Below, piece after piece: positions 43,301 through 50,900 of a stretch of 64,000 bases of DNA. The stretch's first letter is position 1. Each line of letters begins with the position of its first letter. Both the position numbers and the translations under genes were made by a program. Source of the stretch: JAKJEP01 sp964580995 (GTDB lineage: Bacteria; Planctomycetota; Phycisphaerae; Sedimentisphaerales; SM23-30); the NCBI GenBank assembly GCA_964580995.1, contig CAZOMV010000006.1:27980-91979 (forward strand), read 5' to 3'. The notes beneath the pieces are model-generated. The model ran no database searches. It saw only the letters and a program-made list of their open reading frames with translations, and was not told the origin of the DNA.

Positions 43301-44009
43301 CGAGCTGGGCGCCCATCACCTGATTCCCCAGGGAGTGCTGGACCCCCAAAGCCAGGCCAGCCGCTGGATGATGGATCATATGGAGGATGTGCAATTTCTG
43401 GCGGATGGGTGGACCTATTACCCGGCGGCCGAATCGGAGAAAGACTGGTTCAATCTGGGTGGATTTGCCAAGGTGCAGCCCTACTATGCCCGGACGACCG
43501 AGGTCTATGCCCTCCAGGATGAAGTCAAACCGTTTCTCCGCTCCTACTTTAACAGCGTGTGTTCCCTGCTCAACCGGGAAGACCGTTCCCTTTGGGAGCA
43601 TTTCCACAACGGCGCCTATAACAAAACGCATGAAACGGGCTATTTCCTGTATCAGTCGCGGCTGCTCCTGCTGATGGAGCGGGATAAGGAATTATGGCTG
43701 GCCCCGTTTGTGCCGCAGCAGTGGCTGGAAGACGGTATGACGATTTCGGTGGATCGCGCCCCCTCGTATTTTGGGGAGGTGGGATATACCATTGCTTCGC
43801 ATGTGAATCAGAATTACATCGAAGCCGCGGTAAAGGTACCCGCCGGAAAATTGCCGGAACGTATAGTACTGCGCTTGCGTCATCCGCAGGGAAAGAAGAT
43901 GCAATCGGTTAGGGTGAATGGTAAAGAACACCGGGACTTTGATGCGAACCAGAACCTCATCCGTATCCAGCCGGATCAGGATCCGGTTACGATCCGGGCC
44001 CAATATTAA
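40302..44009 (+). CDS. Secreted NPCBM-domain protein with six-hairpin-glycosidase-like C-terminus (paralogue 2)
   Basis: The start is the ATG at 40302, with GGAG 6 nt upstream; a TTG four codons earlier overlaps that site. The 1235-residue product shares its full layout with the preceding protein: NPCBM (Y-E-K-G-L-G-G-H-A-P-G-E-I, V-F-Q-V-F-V-D-D-Q-K-V-F-D-S-G), the Q-K/Q-T-V-L-E-x-V-R block, S-L-A-N-x-N-x-K-Y-I-V, P-L-E-S-E-A-H-S-I-I-R-G and K-T-H-E-T-G. Many conserved blocks are also identical in paralogue 1, so they arose by tandem duplication and then diverged substantially. The codon style is visibly different (paralogue 1 is richer in GCC and CTC), hinting at separate histories. Export and binding or cleavage of a large glycan is likely; specificity is unknown. 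Confidence 0.75.
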   Translation: MFPNRSDRKSWRMTLWLFLGIFLYPYSTGFGNTEDVSRTEYLGDHPGLIAFERQGWGLLGYDAAAHSSTQTPVPIQIGNQSYEKGLGGHAPGEIFILLGGDYIRFEAEVGVQAGQQAGTVVFQVFVDDQKVFDSGIRRSNDPPVPLAVDLQNARKLRLLCLDGGDGISCDMANWANALLVRDSDGSSSANYDQKVDIGPFAQVITTDYLRMDGTHHQRTETFPACELFFDEEIFPDSRGLYQVPIQKAGIFGDPSRKGMVSTGLMWLERRHLNRLSIQFEKPEDIPDLNQMVVHHWVMHKRGASPGGSRWQGRWVPLAGKLTVQGDTLDFAIDSKETAARKDGSLKIRWVFPAEGDTLGIRRMSAYTQSLWADEKLVLLAEQPAPWKTVHIDAYNGEFIQNKDAKYSMDWDPTAALPFQVRYSESLPWKSDRTILRLKLDDETGFGVAVDDVRERGPVYVEDFGILVKKADDPITLDEYKNRIGGQKTVLERVRQMPDQSLAKAMAAVHRPAADLGPTMLSLANENHKYIVYRDGTISFDNRSQAVVPPGLAHFQNLLTPMFGSGKPDGIQREMDQGGWIPIPVLEIMEGGIRYRQKSYVAPYDSKGAPAGMARWMNEKPLGMFEFTVENPSSQAGDCSLQFEMKQFADAKTSHPIPLEKIKERFLWKEKDQLYGAVFYGENQPIPPTVQDGKWMVKGTLAPGESVQVILFIPGWNISEPDLAALALDRDLAQATRDYWQDIMSEGIQLTLPDGQLQNLIMGNMVHCMLASRNLEGKIIVPWISSFSYGPLESEAHSIIRGMQYLGQLDYARRSLEYFMQNYNPEGYLTTGYTYMGTGWHLWALGEYYQLSQNKVWLSENAHAVERVCNWIMAQQAKTKKMNAAGQPVPEYGLMPPGVMADWELYAYYFYLNGYFYAGLKSAAEALHSMGWPTAGPMLSSAENLQKNILRSFKWVQSLAPVQKLKDGTWVPYYPTQVYCPSPLNDYYPNEDFGRSWCYDVELGAHHLIPQGVLDPQSQASRWMMDHMEDVQFLADGWTYYPAAESEKDWFNLGGFAKVQPYYARTTEVYALQDEVKPFLRSYFNSVCSLLNREDRSLWEHFHNGAYNKTHETGYFLYQSRLLLLMERDKELWLAPFVPQQWLEDGMTISVDRAPSYFGEVGYTIASHVNQNYIEAAVKVPAGKLPERIVLRLRHPQGKKMQSVRVNGKEHRDFDANQNLIRIQPDQDPVTIRAQY

Positions 44010-44025
44010 GAAAAGGAAATATTTT

Positions 44026-44838
44026 ATGGCAACAATCAGTGTTTGTGCGGAATGTTTTTTTACCGGCTTGCCTTTTGAGCGGCGTATCGAAAAAATCGCG
44101 AAAATCGGCTACCGCCATATCGAATTCTGGCACCCGGAAGGCACCTTCAACGGCCGGGACATCGATTTCTCCCAGCCTAAAAACGCCGCCGCCCTGAAAC
44201 AGGCCGCCGCCGATAACGGCGTCACCATCAACGATTTCGCCTTCAGCGCCTGGGACGGCTCCATCGGCGGCAATCCCGCCAGCCAGGCCGACCACCCGAA
44301 ATACTGGCAGCAGATTCAGAATATGCTCGATTTCGCCCGCGCCGCCGGCTGCCAAAAAGGCATCGTCCTCTCCGGCCTGTCCCAGCCGGGCCTGACCCCC
44401 GCCAAAATGCTCGCCAACCTCCGCAAGGCCTTCACCAAAGCCGTCGCCCTGGCGGAAAAGGCCGGCATCACCTTGGTCCTGGAGCCGCTCAACACCCTCG
44501 TGGACCACGCCGGGTATTTTCTGGACGGCACCACCGAAGCGGTCAATCTGATCCGCGAAATCAACAGCCCTAACTTCAAACTGCTCTACGATGTTTATCA
44601 TATGCAGATCATGCAGGGCAACATCCTCAGCTTCATCGAAAAGAACATCGGCATCATCGGCCACTTCCATTCCGCCGGCGTCCCCGGCCGTGCGGAACTC
44701 TTCGACACCGAGGTCAACTACCCCGCCATCATCAAAAAACTCGACGCTCTCGGCTATAACGGCTGCTTCGGCCTGGAATATTTCCCAAAATTGGATCCTG
44801 AAAAATCGCTGACAAAAACGCTGGAGTATTTGCGGTAA
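44026..44838 (+). CDS. Sugar phosphate isomerase/epimerase-like TIM barrel (hydroxypyruvate isomerase family)
   Basis: The start is the ATG of M-A-T-I-S-V-C-A-E-C, preceded by AAGGAA, rather than an upstream in-frame ATG lying within the previous gene. The 270-residue protein matches the xylose-isomerase-like TIM barrel: G-Y-R-H-I-E-F-W, L-V-L-E-P-L-N, L-L-Y-D-V-Y-H-M-Q-I and G-L-E-Y-F-P near the end, which include metal-binding Glu, Asp and His positions. Members interconvert keto and aldo sugars or hydroxypyruvate and tartronate semialdehyde. It follows the NPCBM gene by 16 bp, consistent with intracellular processing of the sugar released by the secreted enzymes. Confidence 0.83.
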   Translation: MATISVCAECFFTGLPFERRIEKIAKIGYRHIEFWHPEGTFNGRDIDFSQPKNAAALKQAAADNGVTINDFAFSAWDGSIGGNPASQADHPKYWQQIQNMLDFARAAGCQKGIVLSGLSQPGLTPAKMLANLRKAFTKAVALAEKAGITLVLEPLNTLVDHAGYFLDGTTEAVNLIREINSPNFKLLYDVYHMQIMQGNILSFIEKNIGIIGHFHSAGVPGRAELFDTEVNYPAIIKKLDALGYNGCFGLEYFPKLDPEKSLTKTLEYLR

Positions 44839-44881
44839 ACCTGCGTAAAATGGATAAGTGCCAAAAAGATCGGAGATATAC

Positions 44882-45775
44882 ATGAATACGTTTCGAACCG
44901 TATCGGTTATGGTAATGATGAATCTGCTTACCTTGGGTCCGGTCCAGGGCAAAGGGCTGGGAAAAAGTGAGGACGTGGAATTTCAGTCTGCCCATGACCA
45001 GACCATGCAGCGCTATATTTTGCGATTGCCCGAGGATTTCGATAAGGATACCAAGCACGACCTGCTGATTGCCTTGCATGGGCATGGCGCGGACCGATGG
45101 CAATTTGCCGAAACGGATTTTCCCCAACCGGTAGCGACCCGGGACGTTGCCGCCGACCGGAACCTGATCTATGTATCTCCCGACTATCGGGCTTCCACCT
45201 CCTGGATGGGGCCGGCCGCCGAGAAGGATGTGGTGCAAATCATTCGGGAACTCACGATCCGTTTTCAGATCAACCGGGTTTTTGTGTGCGGCGGCTCGAT
45301 GGGCGGCTCATCCGCTTTGACCTTTGCCGTATTGCACCCGGAATTAATTGCCGGTGTGGCCGCCATGAATCCGACGGCAAACCATCTGGAATACGAACAA
45401 TTTCAGGATGCGATTGCCAAGTCCTTCGGCGGGACCAAAAAAGAGATTCCCGGCGAATACAAGAAACGCAGCGCTGAATACTGGCCGGAAAAGGTTCGTT
45501 TCCCCGTGGGGATCACCGTGGGCGGCAAAGATACCATCGTGCCTCCCGACAGTGCCATACGCTGGGCAGCGATTTTACAGAAACTGGATAAAGAGGTCTG
45601 TTTGATCCATCGGCCGGAGATGGAACACGACACCACCTATAACGATACCCGGCAGATACTGGAATTCGTAATCGACAAGGCCAACCAGAAAAAACCTTCC
45701 GCCTCCTCCGCAACCCCAACAGGGGCCGAAAAAGAGAAGGATACTCCGGTTCAGGAAAACGCCCAAAAACCTTGA
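44882..45775 (+). CDS. Secreted alpha/beta-hydrolase esterase
   Basis: The start at 44882 has GGAG 6 nt upstream. The 297-residue product has an N-terminal hydrophobic segment consistent with a signal peptide and the catalytic triad of an alpha/beta hydrolase: Ser 139 in G-G-S-M-G-G, Asp 217 in G-G-K-D-T-I-V-P-P and His 249 in E-M-E-H-D. L-I-A-L-H-G-H-G-A-D forms the oxyanion region. It resembles the poly-hydroxybutyrate depolymerase/feruloyl esterase group, often used to remove acyl groups from plant or algal polysaccharides. A Glu/Lys/Pro-rich tail follows. It is the last gene of the glycan block. Confidence 0.85.
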   Translation: MNTFRTVSVMVMMNLLTLGPVQGKGLGKSEDVEFQSAHDQTMQRYILRLPEDFDKDTKHDLLIALHGHGADRWQFAETDFPQPVATRDVAADRNLIYVSPDYRASTSWMGPAAEKDVVQIIRELTIRFQINRVFVCGGSMGGSSALTFAVLHPELIAGVAAMNPTANHLEYEQFQDAIAKSFGGTKKEIPGEYKKRSAEYWPEKVRFPVGITVGGKDTIVPPDSAIRWAAILQKLDKEVCLIHRPEMEHDTTYNDTRQILEFVIDKANQKKPSASSATPTGAEKEKDTPVQENAQKP

Positions 45776-45791
45776 CGGAACCGGTTTCTGC

Positions 45792-46121
45792 CTATACTTC
45801 CAACTGCTCATCAATCGCCTGCTTTACCTTGCGGGTCATTTCGATAAAATCGACCTGCCGCCGGGTCAGTTCCTGCAAGTTGGGATTCATACTGATTTTT
45901 TGCTCAATGTCCCGCAGCTTATGCTTGTCGTCCACCTCGATCGGCTGGTTTTGCCGTTCCAACTCATGGATCTTTTTCGCCTGCCGCTGGTACTCCTCAA
46001 TCAGCTTCTTCGCCTCCTCATCCCCGTTCACCGCCTCCTGGGATTTCTTCATCAAAACCGTTCGTTCATGGGCGGCCATCAGCTTGCCCAGCCGCCGGGC
46101 CAATTCCACCAACTGTTCCAT
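45792..46121 (-). CDS. YlbF-family protein
   Basis: The 109-residue, fully helical protein (A-R-R-L-G-K-L-M-A-A-H-E-R, E-A-K-K-L-I-E-E-Y-Q-R-Q-A-K-K-I, P-N-L-Q-E-L-T-R-R-Q) matches the YlbF/YmcA family. In Bacillus these are parts of an RNA-processing and developmental complex. In planctomycetes the role is unknown. It is convergent with the esterase gene, with 16 bp between stop codons. Confidence 0.8.
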   Translation of the reverse strand: MEQLVELARRLGKLMAAHERTVLMKKSQEAVNGDEEAKKLIEEYQRQAKKIHELERQNQPIEVDDKHKLRDIEQKISMNPNLQELTRRQVDFIEMTRKVKQAIDEQLEV

Positions 46122-46241
46122 TGCTGCTCCTGCTATTTATCCAATAAGTCTTGCCAAACAAACATTTATACCATCCCCGCCTTTTTTTGTCTCTATAAAA
46201 CTTGCCCTGAATAAAATCAACCCACATTGCCGATTGTAGTA

Positions 46242-46269
46242 TTGACATTCTGATAAATTTTGCTACGAT
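46242..46269 (+). promoter_or_regulatory. Promoter candidate for the FHA-GAF gene
   Basis: TTGACA (46242-46247), 16-bp spacer, TACGAT (46264-46269), about 120 bp before the ATG at 46392. Confidence 0.5.
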
Positions 46270-46391
46270 AAATATATAGATTACGGCATATTGGTATTTC
46301 TAAAATTCTTGTGAAAAGGACCTTCTGGTCTACGCGGTTATCTGAAAAGCAGCTCGGAAAAGGCTTTTTTCTCTAAAAGGAGTTTCTCCGC

Positions 46392-47288
46392 ATGAGAGTG
46401 CTTGTGAAAAGAGGCCATTCACTCATCAATGACCTGCGGTTTGAGCAGGGCCCGATCTACATCGGCCGCCAGCCCAAAAGCCAGATCTTTCTGCCCGACC
46501 GTGCCGTTTCCCGCCAGCATGCCGCCATTTTCACCACCCCGGACGGTACCTGGATAGTCCAGGATTTGGACTCCGTCAACCGTACCGTGGTCAACAGCCG
46601 GCCGATCTCCAAATGGCCCCTCCATGAAGGGGATGTCATTACCATTGCCGATTTCATGATTGAGGTCCATTTCGAGCAGCATACTGCCAGGGGAGAGGAT
46701 AAACCCCTGGACCTGGGCGACACCATGGCCGGTTCCCAGGCGATGCCTTCATCCATTTATATTCATAAGGCCTCCCGCGGTCATGAGCATGTAATACGGC
46801 TGGCCCCCAATCGGATTACCGATATCTATTACCTCTGCGTCTCCCTCTGTAAAAAGGACGACCAAGAAACCCTCCTGACCGAACTGAACCAGAAGTTACT
46901 CAAACAGTTCAATGCCTATCATATCTGGACCGGCCTCCGCGAAACGACCTCCGGCCCGCTCACCTCGTATGGCGGATTGTCCCGCGGCGGGAATCTGATC
47001 TCGCTGGAACAACTGGTCGGGAAAAATATTATCAAACAAGCCGTTCAGGACGAAAGCTATATCCTCTTGCCCAATATCGCCGATATCGCCGGTCCCGGTG
47101 AAATCGCACCCGGCGGACTGGAAAATCTCCGCTCCGCTATGGCCGCTCCGATTACCGCTCCCGCCGGCATCTATGGGATTATTTACCTCGATAACGGCGC
47201 CGACCAGGAGGCCTACTCCCATCAGGATCTGGATTATCTGACCCTGGTTAGTACCCAGGTCGCCGCTTTTCTCGAACATATCGGCTGA
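46392..47288 (+). CDS. FHA-domain protein with C-terminal GAF-like domain
   Basis: The 298-residue protein begins with an FHA domain (residues 18-95): I-Y-I-G-R-Q-P-K-S-Q-I (Arg 26), V-S-R-Q-H-A and V-N-S-R. These are the residues used to bind phosphothreonine. The C-terminal half (about 128-298) looks like a GAF sensor fold, with M-A-A-P-I-T-A-P-A-G-I-Y-G-I-I-Y-L-D near the end. Proteins of this layout read serine/threonine kinase signals and small ligands. TAAAAGGAG precedes the ATG. It is followed by a diguanylate cyclase gene, so both may belong to a signalling unit. Confidence 0.85.
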   Translation: MRVLVKRGHSLINDLRFEQGPIYIGRQPKSQIFLPDRAVSRQHAAIFTTPDGTWIVQDLDSVNRTVVNSRPISKWPLHEGDVITIADFMIEVHFEQHTARGEDKPLDLGDTMAGSQAMPSSIYIHKASRGHEHVIRLAPNRITDIYYLCVSLCKKDDQETLLTELNQKLLKQFNAYHIWTGLRETTSGPLTSYGGLSRGGNLISLEQLVGKNIIKQAVQDESYILLPNIADIAGPGEIAPGGLENLRSAMAAPITAPAGIYGIIYLDNGADQEAYSHQDLDYLTLVSTQVAAFLEHIG

Positions 47289-47423
47289 TAACCAAAAGAA
47301 CCTCGCAAAGTAGGCCGCTCCCCCAGCGAGATTTCCATTAAACCGGATGCCCTTTTTCCCGATAATAATGTATATGGTATTTCGACTGGATATTTTTATA
47401 GGACTTTAGACTGGCATTGAAAG

Positions 47424-48341
47424 TTGAATTCACAGAATAAAAACACGATTATATTCATCCTGTCCATCGGGGTCCTGATCGCCCTGGCAGGGGGGCTGTA
47501 TTGGAACCCCAGGCTGGCAATCATCCTGGTATTGGTGCTCAGCGGCATCGTCGCGGAATGGGTTTTGGCCCGGTTTCTCACCGAACGGCCGTTCCGATCA
47601 CTCCTCCGGGACATCAAAAATATCCGGCAGGGAAAACTCTCCGGCCCGGTCCCCAGCTCCGATTCCGGTCTGGCCGAAGAAATGACATGGGAGTATAATC
47701 ACCTCTTCTCCGCTTTCACCCAGGCCCGCCAGGAAATCGATCGCGCCCTGGCCGCGGGAGAAAGAAGAGAATATTGCAACAAAAAAGATTATCACCACAC
47801 CATCAAACATCTGGAAAAAACCGCCAATACCGATAAATTGACCGGTCTCTCTAACCGGGGGCGTCTATCGCAATTTCTCCAGGAGTCTTTTGAAAAAACC
47901 CTGGCCTCCCGTTGTGATCTGGCCTGCCTGATGATCGATCTGGATAACTTCAAGGAAGTCAATGACACCTACGGCCATGCGGTGGGGGACCGCCTGCTGG
48001 TGTTTCTCGGCGACCTCTTACGCGCCTTCTCCCGCGAACAGGATCTGGCCAGCCGCTATGGCGGGGACGAATTTGTTCTCCTCCTGCCCGATTGCGATTT
48101 CCCGGATGCCAAAAACGTCGCCGAACGAATTTGCCGGGTATTTGCCAATGAATCCGCCAACTATCTTCTCCAGGGCCAATCCTCGCCCGCGCCCGGCCAA
48201 ATCATTCCCTATCTGAGCATCGGCCTGGCCTCCGTATTCCACAACCATTGCCAAACCCCCCAGCAGCTCCTGGACCTCGCCGACAAAGCCTTGTATCGCG
48301 CCAAACAAAACGGCCGAAACTGCGTCGCCACCTCCAGCTAA
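47424..48341 (+). CDS. Membrane-bound diguanylate cyclase
   Basis: The 305-residue product appears to start at TTG with only a weak ribosome site. Two hydrophobic spans (residues about 8-24 and 27-47) and a HAMP-like or coiled linker precede a GGDEF domain. The active site G-G-D-E-F is at 213-217 and the inhibitory I-site R-E-Q-D at 204-207, five residues upstream, as in product-inhibited cyclases. N-T-D-K-L-T-G-L-x-N-R marks the domain start. It should make cyclic di-GMP from GTP. No periplasmic sensor loop of useful size is seen. Confidence 0.92.
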   Translation: MNSQNKNTIIFILSIGVLIALAGGLYWNPRLAIILVLVLSGIVAEWVLARFLTERPFRSLLRDIKNIRQGKLSGPVPSSDSGLAEEMTWEYNHLFSAFTQARQEIDRALAAGERREYCNKKDYHHTIKHLEKTANTDKLTGLSNRGRLSQFLQESFEKTLASRCDLACLMIDLDNFKEVNDTYGHAVGDRLLVFLGDLLRAFSREQDLASRYGGDEFVLLLPDCDFPDAKNVAERICRVFANESANYLLQGQSSPAPGQIIPYLSIGLASVFHNHCQTPQQLLDLADKALYRAKQNGRNCVATSS

Positions 48342-48390
48342 ACTTCACTGCGGATTATGGGGGTTTTCTGCTGTAAAATTCCATTCTTCT

Positions 48391-48481
48391 TTGACGGAAC
48401 CGCCAAAAGTCAATATGGACTTCCAAAAACAGCTCTGGCCCCCAATAACAAGGGGTCGAAGAGCTTTTGACGCTGGCGTCA
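48391..48481 (+). repeat. ~92-bp inverted-repeat element, copy 4 (family MR1)
   Basis: TTGACGGAACCGCC left end and GACGCTGGCGTCA right end are conserved. The inner palindrome carries two changes (GTCAATATGGAC). Confidence 0.85.
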
Positions 48482-48591
48482 TATTTGGTCAACATGCCCG
48501 TAAGTAAGGGGGTAAAAACCTTCGTTTCTGCCCTTTACCTCGAATTTGGGAGTCAATCCAAATTTTTTCTACTGAAAAAACCAAATTTTAC

Positions 48592-48628
48592 TTGACTATA
48601 CATAGTATGTGTTACATACTATGTATAG
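48592..48628 (+). promoter_or_regulatory. padR promoter with a perfect 15-bp palindromic operator
   Basis: CTATACATAGTATGT and its exact reverse complement are separated by GTT (48596-48628). Each half contains the ATGT/ACAT element typical of PadR operators. TTGACT (48592-48597) overlaps the left arm and a TACTAT (48617-48622) lies in the right arm, so a bound repressor would cover the promoter. Autoregulation by the downstream PadR protein is the natural inference. Confidence 0.75.
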
Positions 48629-48657
48629 AAAGTTAATAATTGTTGGAGTTATTAACC

Positions 48658-48720
48658 ATGAAATTTGAACGACTTGCTAGGGTATGCTTTGCATACCATC
48701 CTCTCTTTCGGAGATTTTAA
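48658..48720 (+). CDS. 20-codon leader ORF before padR
   Basis: ATG-AAA-TTT-GAA-CG repeats, almost base for base, the beginning of padR itself (ATGAAATTCGAACG at 48723). Both starts have GGAG nine bases upstream. The ORF ends with TAA two bases before the padR ATG, allowing translational coupling. Between the two starts lies a TAGGGT-bordered palindrome (48678-48699) that encodes part of the leader peptide. It is probably a product of duplication plus repeat insertion; function as a regulatory leader is possible. Confidence 0.4.
   Translation: MKFERLARVCFAYHPLFRRF
48678..48699 (+). repeat. Short palindromic element TAGGGT...ACC, variant 1
   Basis: TAGGGTATGCTTTGCATACC: 7-bp stem GGTATGC/GCATACC with loop TTT. 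It is inserted between the two copies of the padR initiation region. Confidence 0.65.
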
Positions 48721-48722
48721 TT

Positions 48723-49073
48723 ATGAAATTCGAACGTGAATTACTGAAAGGCGTTGCCCCAGTCATCGTGCTGGAGATTCTATCCCGCGGCGCCATGTAT
48801 GGTTATGAACTCAGCCAGGCCGTCGAGCAGCGCAGCGGCGGCATTCTCACCCTGGGCCGGGGTACGCTGTACCCGCTGCTCTATAACCTGGAGGCCAAGG
48901 GCCTGATCGAAGCCCAGTGGCAGGACAGCGACACCAATCGCAAACGCCGCTACTATTCCATCACCGGCAAGGGCAAGGAAATGCTGGCCGCCCAGAAGCA
49001 GCAGTGGCAGCAGCTCCAGGCCGGCGCCAACCTGGTATTCGGCTTCGCCAGCCCAGCCATAGCAACCACATAA
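48723..49073 (+). CDS. PadR-family transcriptional regulator
   Basis: The 116-residue product starts at the ATG of M-K-F-E-R-E-L-L-K-G, with GGAG nine bases upstream. It shows the PadR winged-helix signature: V-L-E-I-L-S-R-G-A-M-Y-G-Y-E-L-S-Q-A-V, L-T-L-G-R-G-T-L-Y-P-L-L-Y-N-L-E-A-K-G-L-I and R-R-Y-Y-S-I-T-G-K-G. The C-terminal dimerisation helix is short, so it belongs to the small PadR-s2 type. It lies directly upstream of two genes with HAAS-like N-termini, the usual partners of PadR genes. The strong palindrome upstream is the likely binding site. Confidence 0.9.
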   Translation: MKFERELLKGVAPVIVLEILSRGAMYGYELSQAVEQRSGGILTLGRGTLYPLLYNLEAKGLIEAQWQDSDTNRKRRYYSITGKGKEMLAAQKQQWQQLQAGANLVFGFASPAIATT

Positions 49074-49082
49074 AATATTGTG

Positions 49083-49110
49083 ATAGATCATACCCGCACA
49101 GGCGGGTATC
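49083..49110. repeat. REP-like palindrome (CCCGCACAGGCGGG type)
   Basis: ATACCCGC and GCGGGTAT flank ACAG between padR and the HAAS gene. Similar CATTCCCG-CGGGAATCC palindromes occur at 52582, 52961, 53262 and 53415. Confidence 0.55.
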
Positions 49111-49223
49111 CAGAATATGTAAAAAATCATTCTTGTATTACTTCGCGATCTTCATGTTCTTCGTGGTAACACTATTTAAACCATGAAGTTACGAAAGACA
49201 CGAAGTAGTACGGAGGCGCAAAA

Positions 49224-50900
49224 ATGCCTGGTAAAGAACAACCACCGAATTCATTGCCAGCCAGTGTAACCGAATATATCAATCTGGTTATCCGCAAAAT
49301 CAAATACCGGCACAAGGTGCGGCAGGACGTCCGCCAGGAACTGACGGACCATTTTACCGATGCCCTGGCCGAATACCAGACAGACCCCCAGCGCCAACAG
49401 GCCGCCGAAAAACTAATCGCCGATTTCGGCGACCCCAAAACGCTGGCCACGCTGATCCGCCGCGGCAAGAAACGCTGCCGCCCCCTCTGGAAAAAATTCA
49501 TCATCCGCAGCTTCCAGGCCGTAGGCCTTTTCATTATTCTGTTCTGCTTCTATACCTGGTGGTTCCTCACCGGCAAACCATCCATCTCTGTCGATTATGT
49601 CGCCCTGCTAAATCAAACCAGCCGCCCGGAAGTAGCCGACGAAGACAACGCCTGGCCGCACTACGAAAAAGCGATGGACCTATATGTAGAGCCGGACGAA
49701 TCCATAAAAGATACCGTTCGTTATACAGATCGAAGCAACGAAGAATATAAATCGTTCTCTGAATTGAACCAGGCAGAACAACAAGCCCTGCTGCAATGGA
49801 TCCAGCAAAATGAACCTGCTTGGCAGGCACTCAAACAGGCCAGCGAAAAACCTTATTGCTGGAGAGAAATCCGGGCCGATTCTCAGGATCAATGGTTGAT
49901 TAATCTATCCCTGCCCAGATGGGGGCATTTACGCAATTTACTGCGATCGCGAATCTGGCAACTACAAATTTCTCCAGAGAAGGGGAATGATCAAAAAGCT
50001 TTAGAATCATATTTGATTTTCCTCAAAGTGGGAAGACATCTTCTGAAGCAAAATTCTACCATAATAGAACAAATGGTCGGTTTGGCCATTAGCAATATAG
50101 GTTACAAGGGAATCATCTCGATTTGTATAGAACAACGAATCGCAAAAGAGGATTTACAAAATATCCGAGAACAACTTGTTCATTTTTACTCTGGCGGGTA
50201 TCCAATGATGGATGTGAGAAGCGAAAAATATATTCTTTTGGATACGATTCAACGCGTATTTACGGAGGGGGGAATAGGCGGGGGGCACATTATCCCGGCG
50301 GAAATGATAAAAATTATGGACGGAATGGACGGATTAGATAAAAAAGTGGATGATGCTGCTGAACTATTCGTAGTAACCGCCCTCGGAATGATCCATGCAG
50401 GGCGTAATGAAACGATAGAATTGGCGAATACTTTTTACGATGATATCGAAAATCTGACTGAACTAAAACCGTATGAACTTCGCCAAAATAATATTGATCA
50501 GAAATTTCATGATTTATCGCCATATAAATATTACCTCTTGCGCCATTTTACGCCGGTCTTGGGAAGAATTGCGGAATATTCTTTTCGAGGAAAGGCAACC
50601 TACGAAGCAACCCTGACGATATTAGCCCTGCGTCAGCGGCAGATAGAGAAGGGGGCATATCCGGAAACATTAGCGGAGTTGGTGACGGAAGAGTATTTGC
50701 GGCAATTGCCGGAGGATCCCTATAGTGATGGGATTCTTCACTACGAAAAACGGGGAGAGAATTTTGTTTTATACAGTCTGGGATCGGATTTTGATGATGA
50801 TGGCGGGGTTCAGAATCCAAAACTTAATTATGAATGGGGTGATTATGAAAGAAGCGGCGACCGGGTCTTCTGGCCGGTATCGGATAAGCAGCTAAAATGA
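49224..50900 (+). CDS. HAAS-domain membrane protein, paralogue 1
   Basis: The 558-residue protein begins with an about 90-residue helical HAAS-like segment (Y-I-N-L-V-I-R-K-I-K-Y-R-x-K-V-R-Q-D-V-R-Q-E-L-T-D-H-F, then A-A-E-K-L-I-A-D-F-G-D-P). One transmembrane helix follows (A-V-G-L-F-I-I-L-F-C-F-Y-T-W-W-F), then a long outer domain. The C-terminal stretch L-A-L-R-Q-R-Q-I-E-K-G-A-Y-P-E-T-L-A-E-L-V...Y-S-L-G-S-D resembles the pseudopilin-like tail frequent in planctomycete proteins. GGAGG lies 8 nt before the ATG. Its TGA overlaps the start of paralogue 2 by 4 bp (ATGA). Function unknown; the PadR next door suggests stress- or ligand-controlled expression. Confidence 0.75.
   Translation: MPGKEQPPNSLPASVTEYINLVIRKIKYRHKVRQDVRQELTDHFTDALAEYQTDPQRQQAAEKLIADFGDPKTLATLIRRGKKRCRPLWKKFIIRSFQAVGLFIILFCFYTWWFLTGKPSISVDYVALLNQTSRPEVADEDNAWPHYEKAMDLYVEPDESIKDTVRYTDRSNEEYKSFSELNQAEQQALLQWIQQNEPAWQALKQASEKPYCWREIRADSQDQWLINLSLPRWGHLRNLLRSRIWQLQISPEKGNDQKALESYLIFLKVGRHLLKQNSTIIEQMVGLAISNIGYKGIISICIEQRIAKEDLQNIREQLVHFYSGGYPMMDVRSEKYILLDTIQRVFTEGGIGGGHIIPAEMIKIMDGMDGLDKKVDDAAELFVVTALGMIHAGRNETIELANTFYDDIENLTELKPYELRQNNIDQKFHDLSPYKYYLLRHFTPVLGRIAEYSFRGKATYEATLTILALRQRQIEKGAYPETLAELVTEEYLRQLPEDPYSDGILHYEKRGENFVLYSLGSDFDDDGGVQNPKLNYEWGDYERSGDRVFWPVSDKQLK

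Larger units (their letters stand above)
48342..48657. other. Spacer with repeat and PadR control region
   Basis: Holds a full 92-bp repeat (48391-48481) and the padR promoter/operator (48592-48628). No gene is seen. Confidence 0.6.

Noticed and set aside
45774..45791. Terminator between the convergent esterase and YlbF-like genes
   Set aside because: The 16-bp gap has no self-complementary stem.
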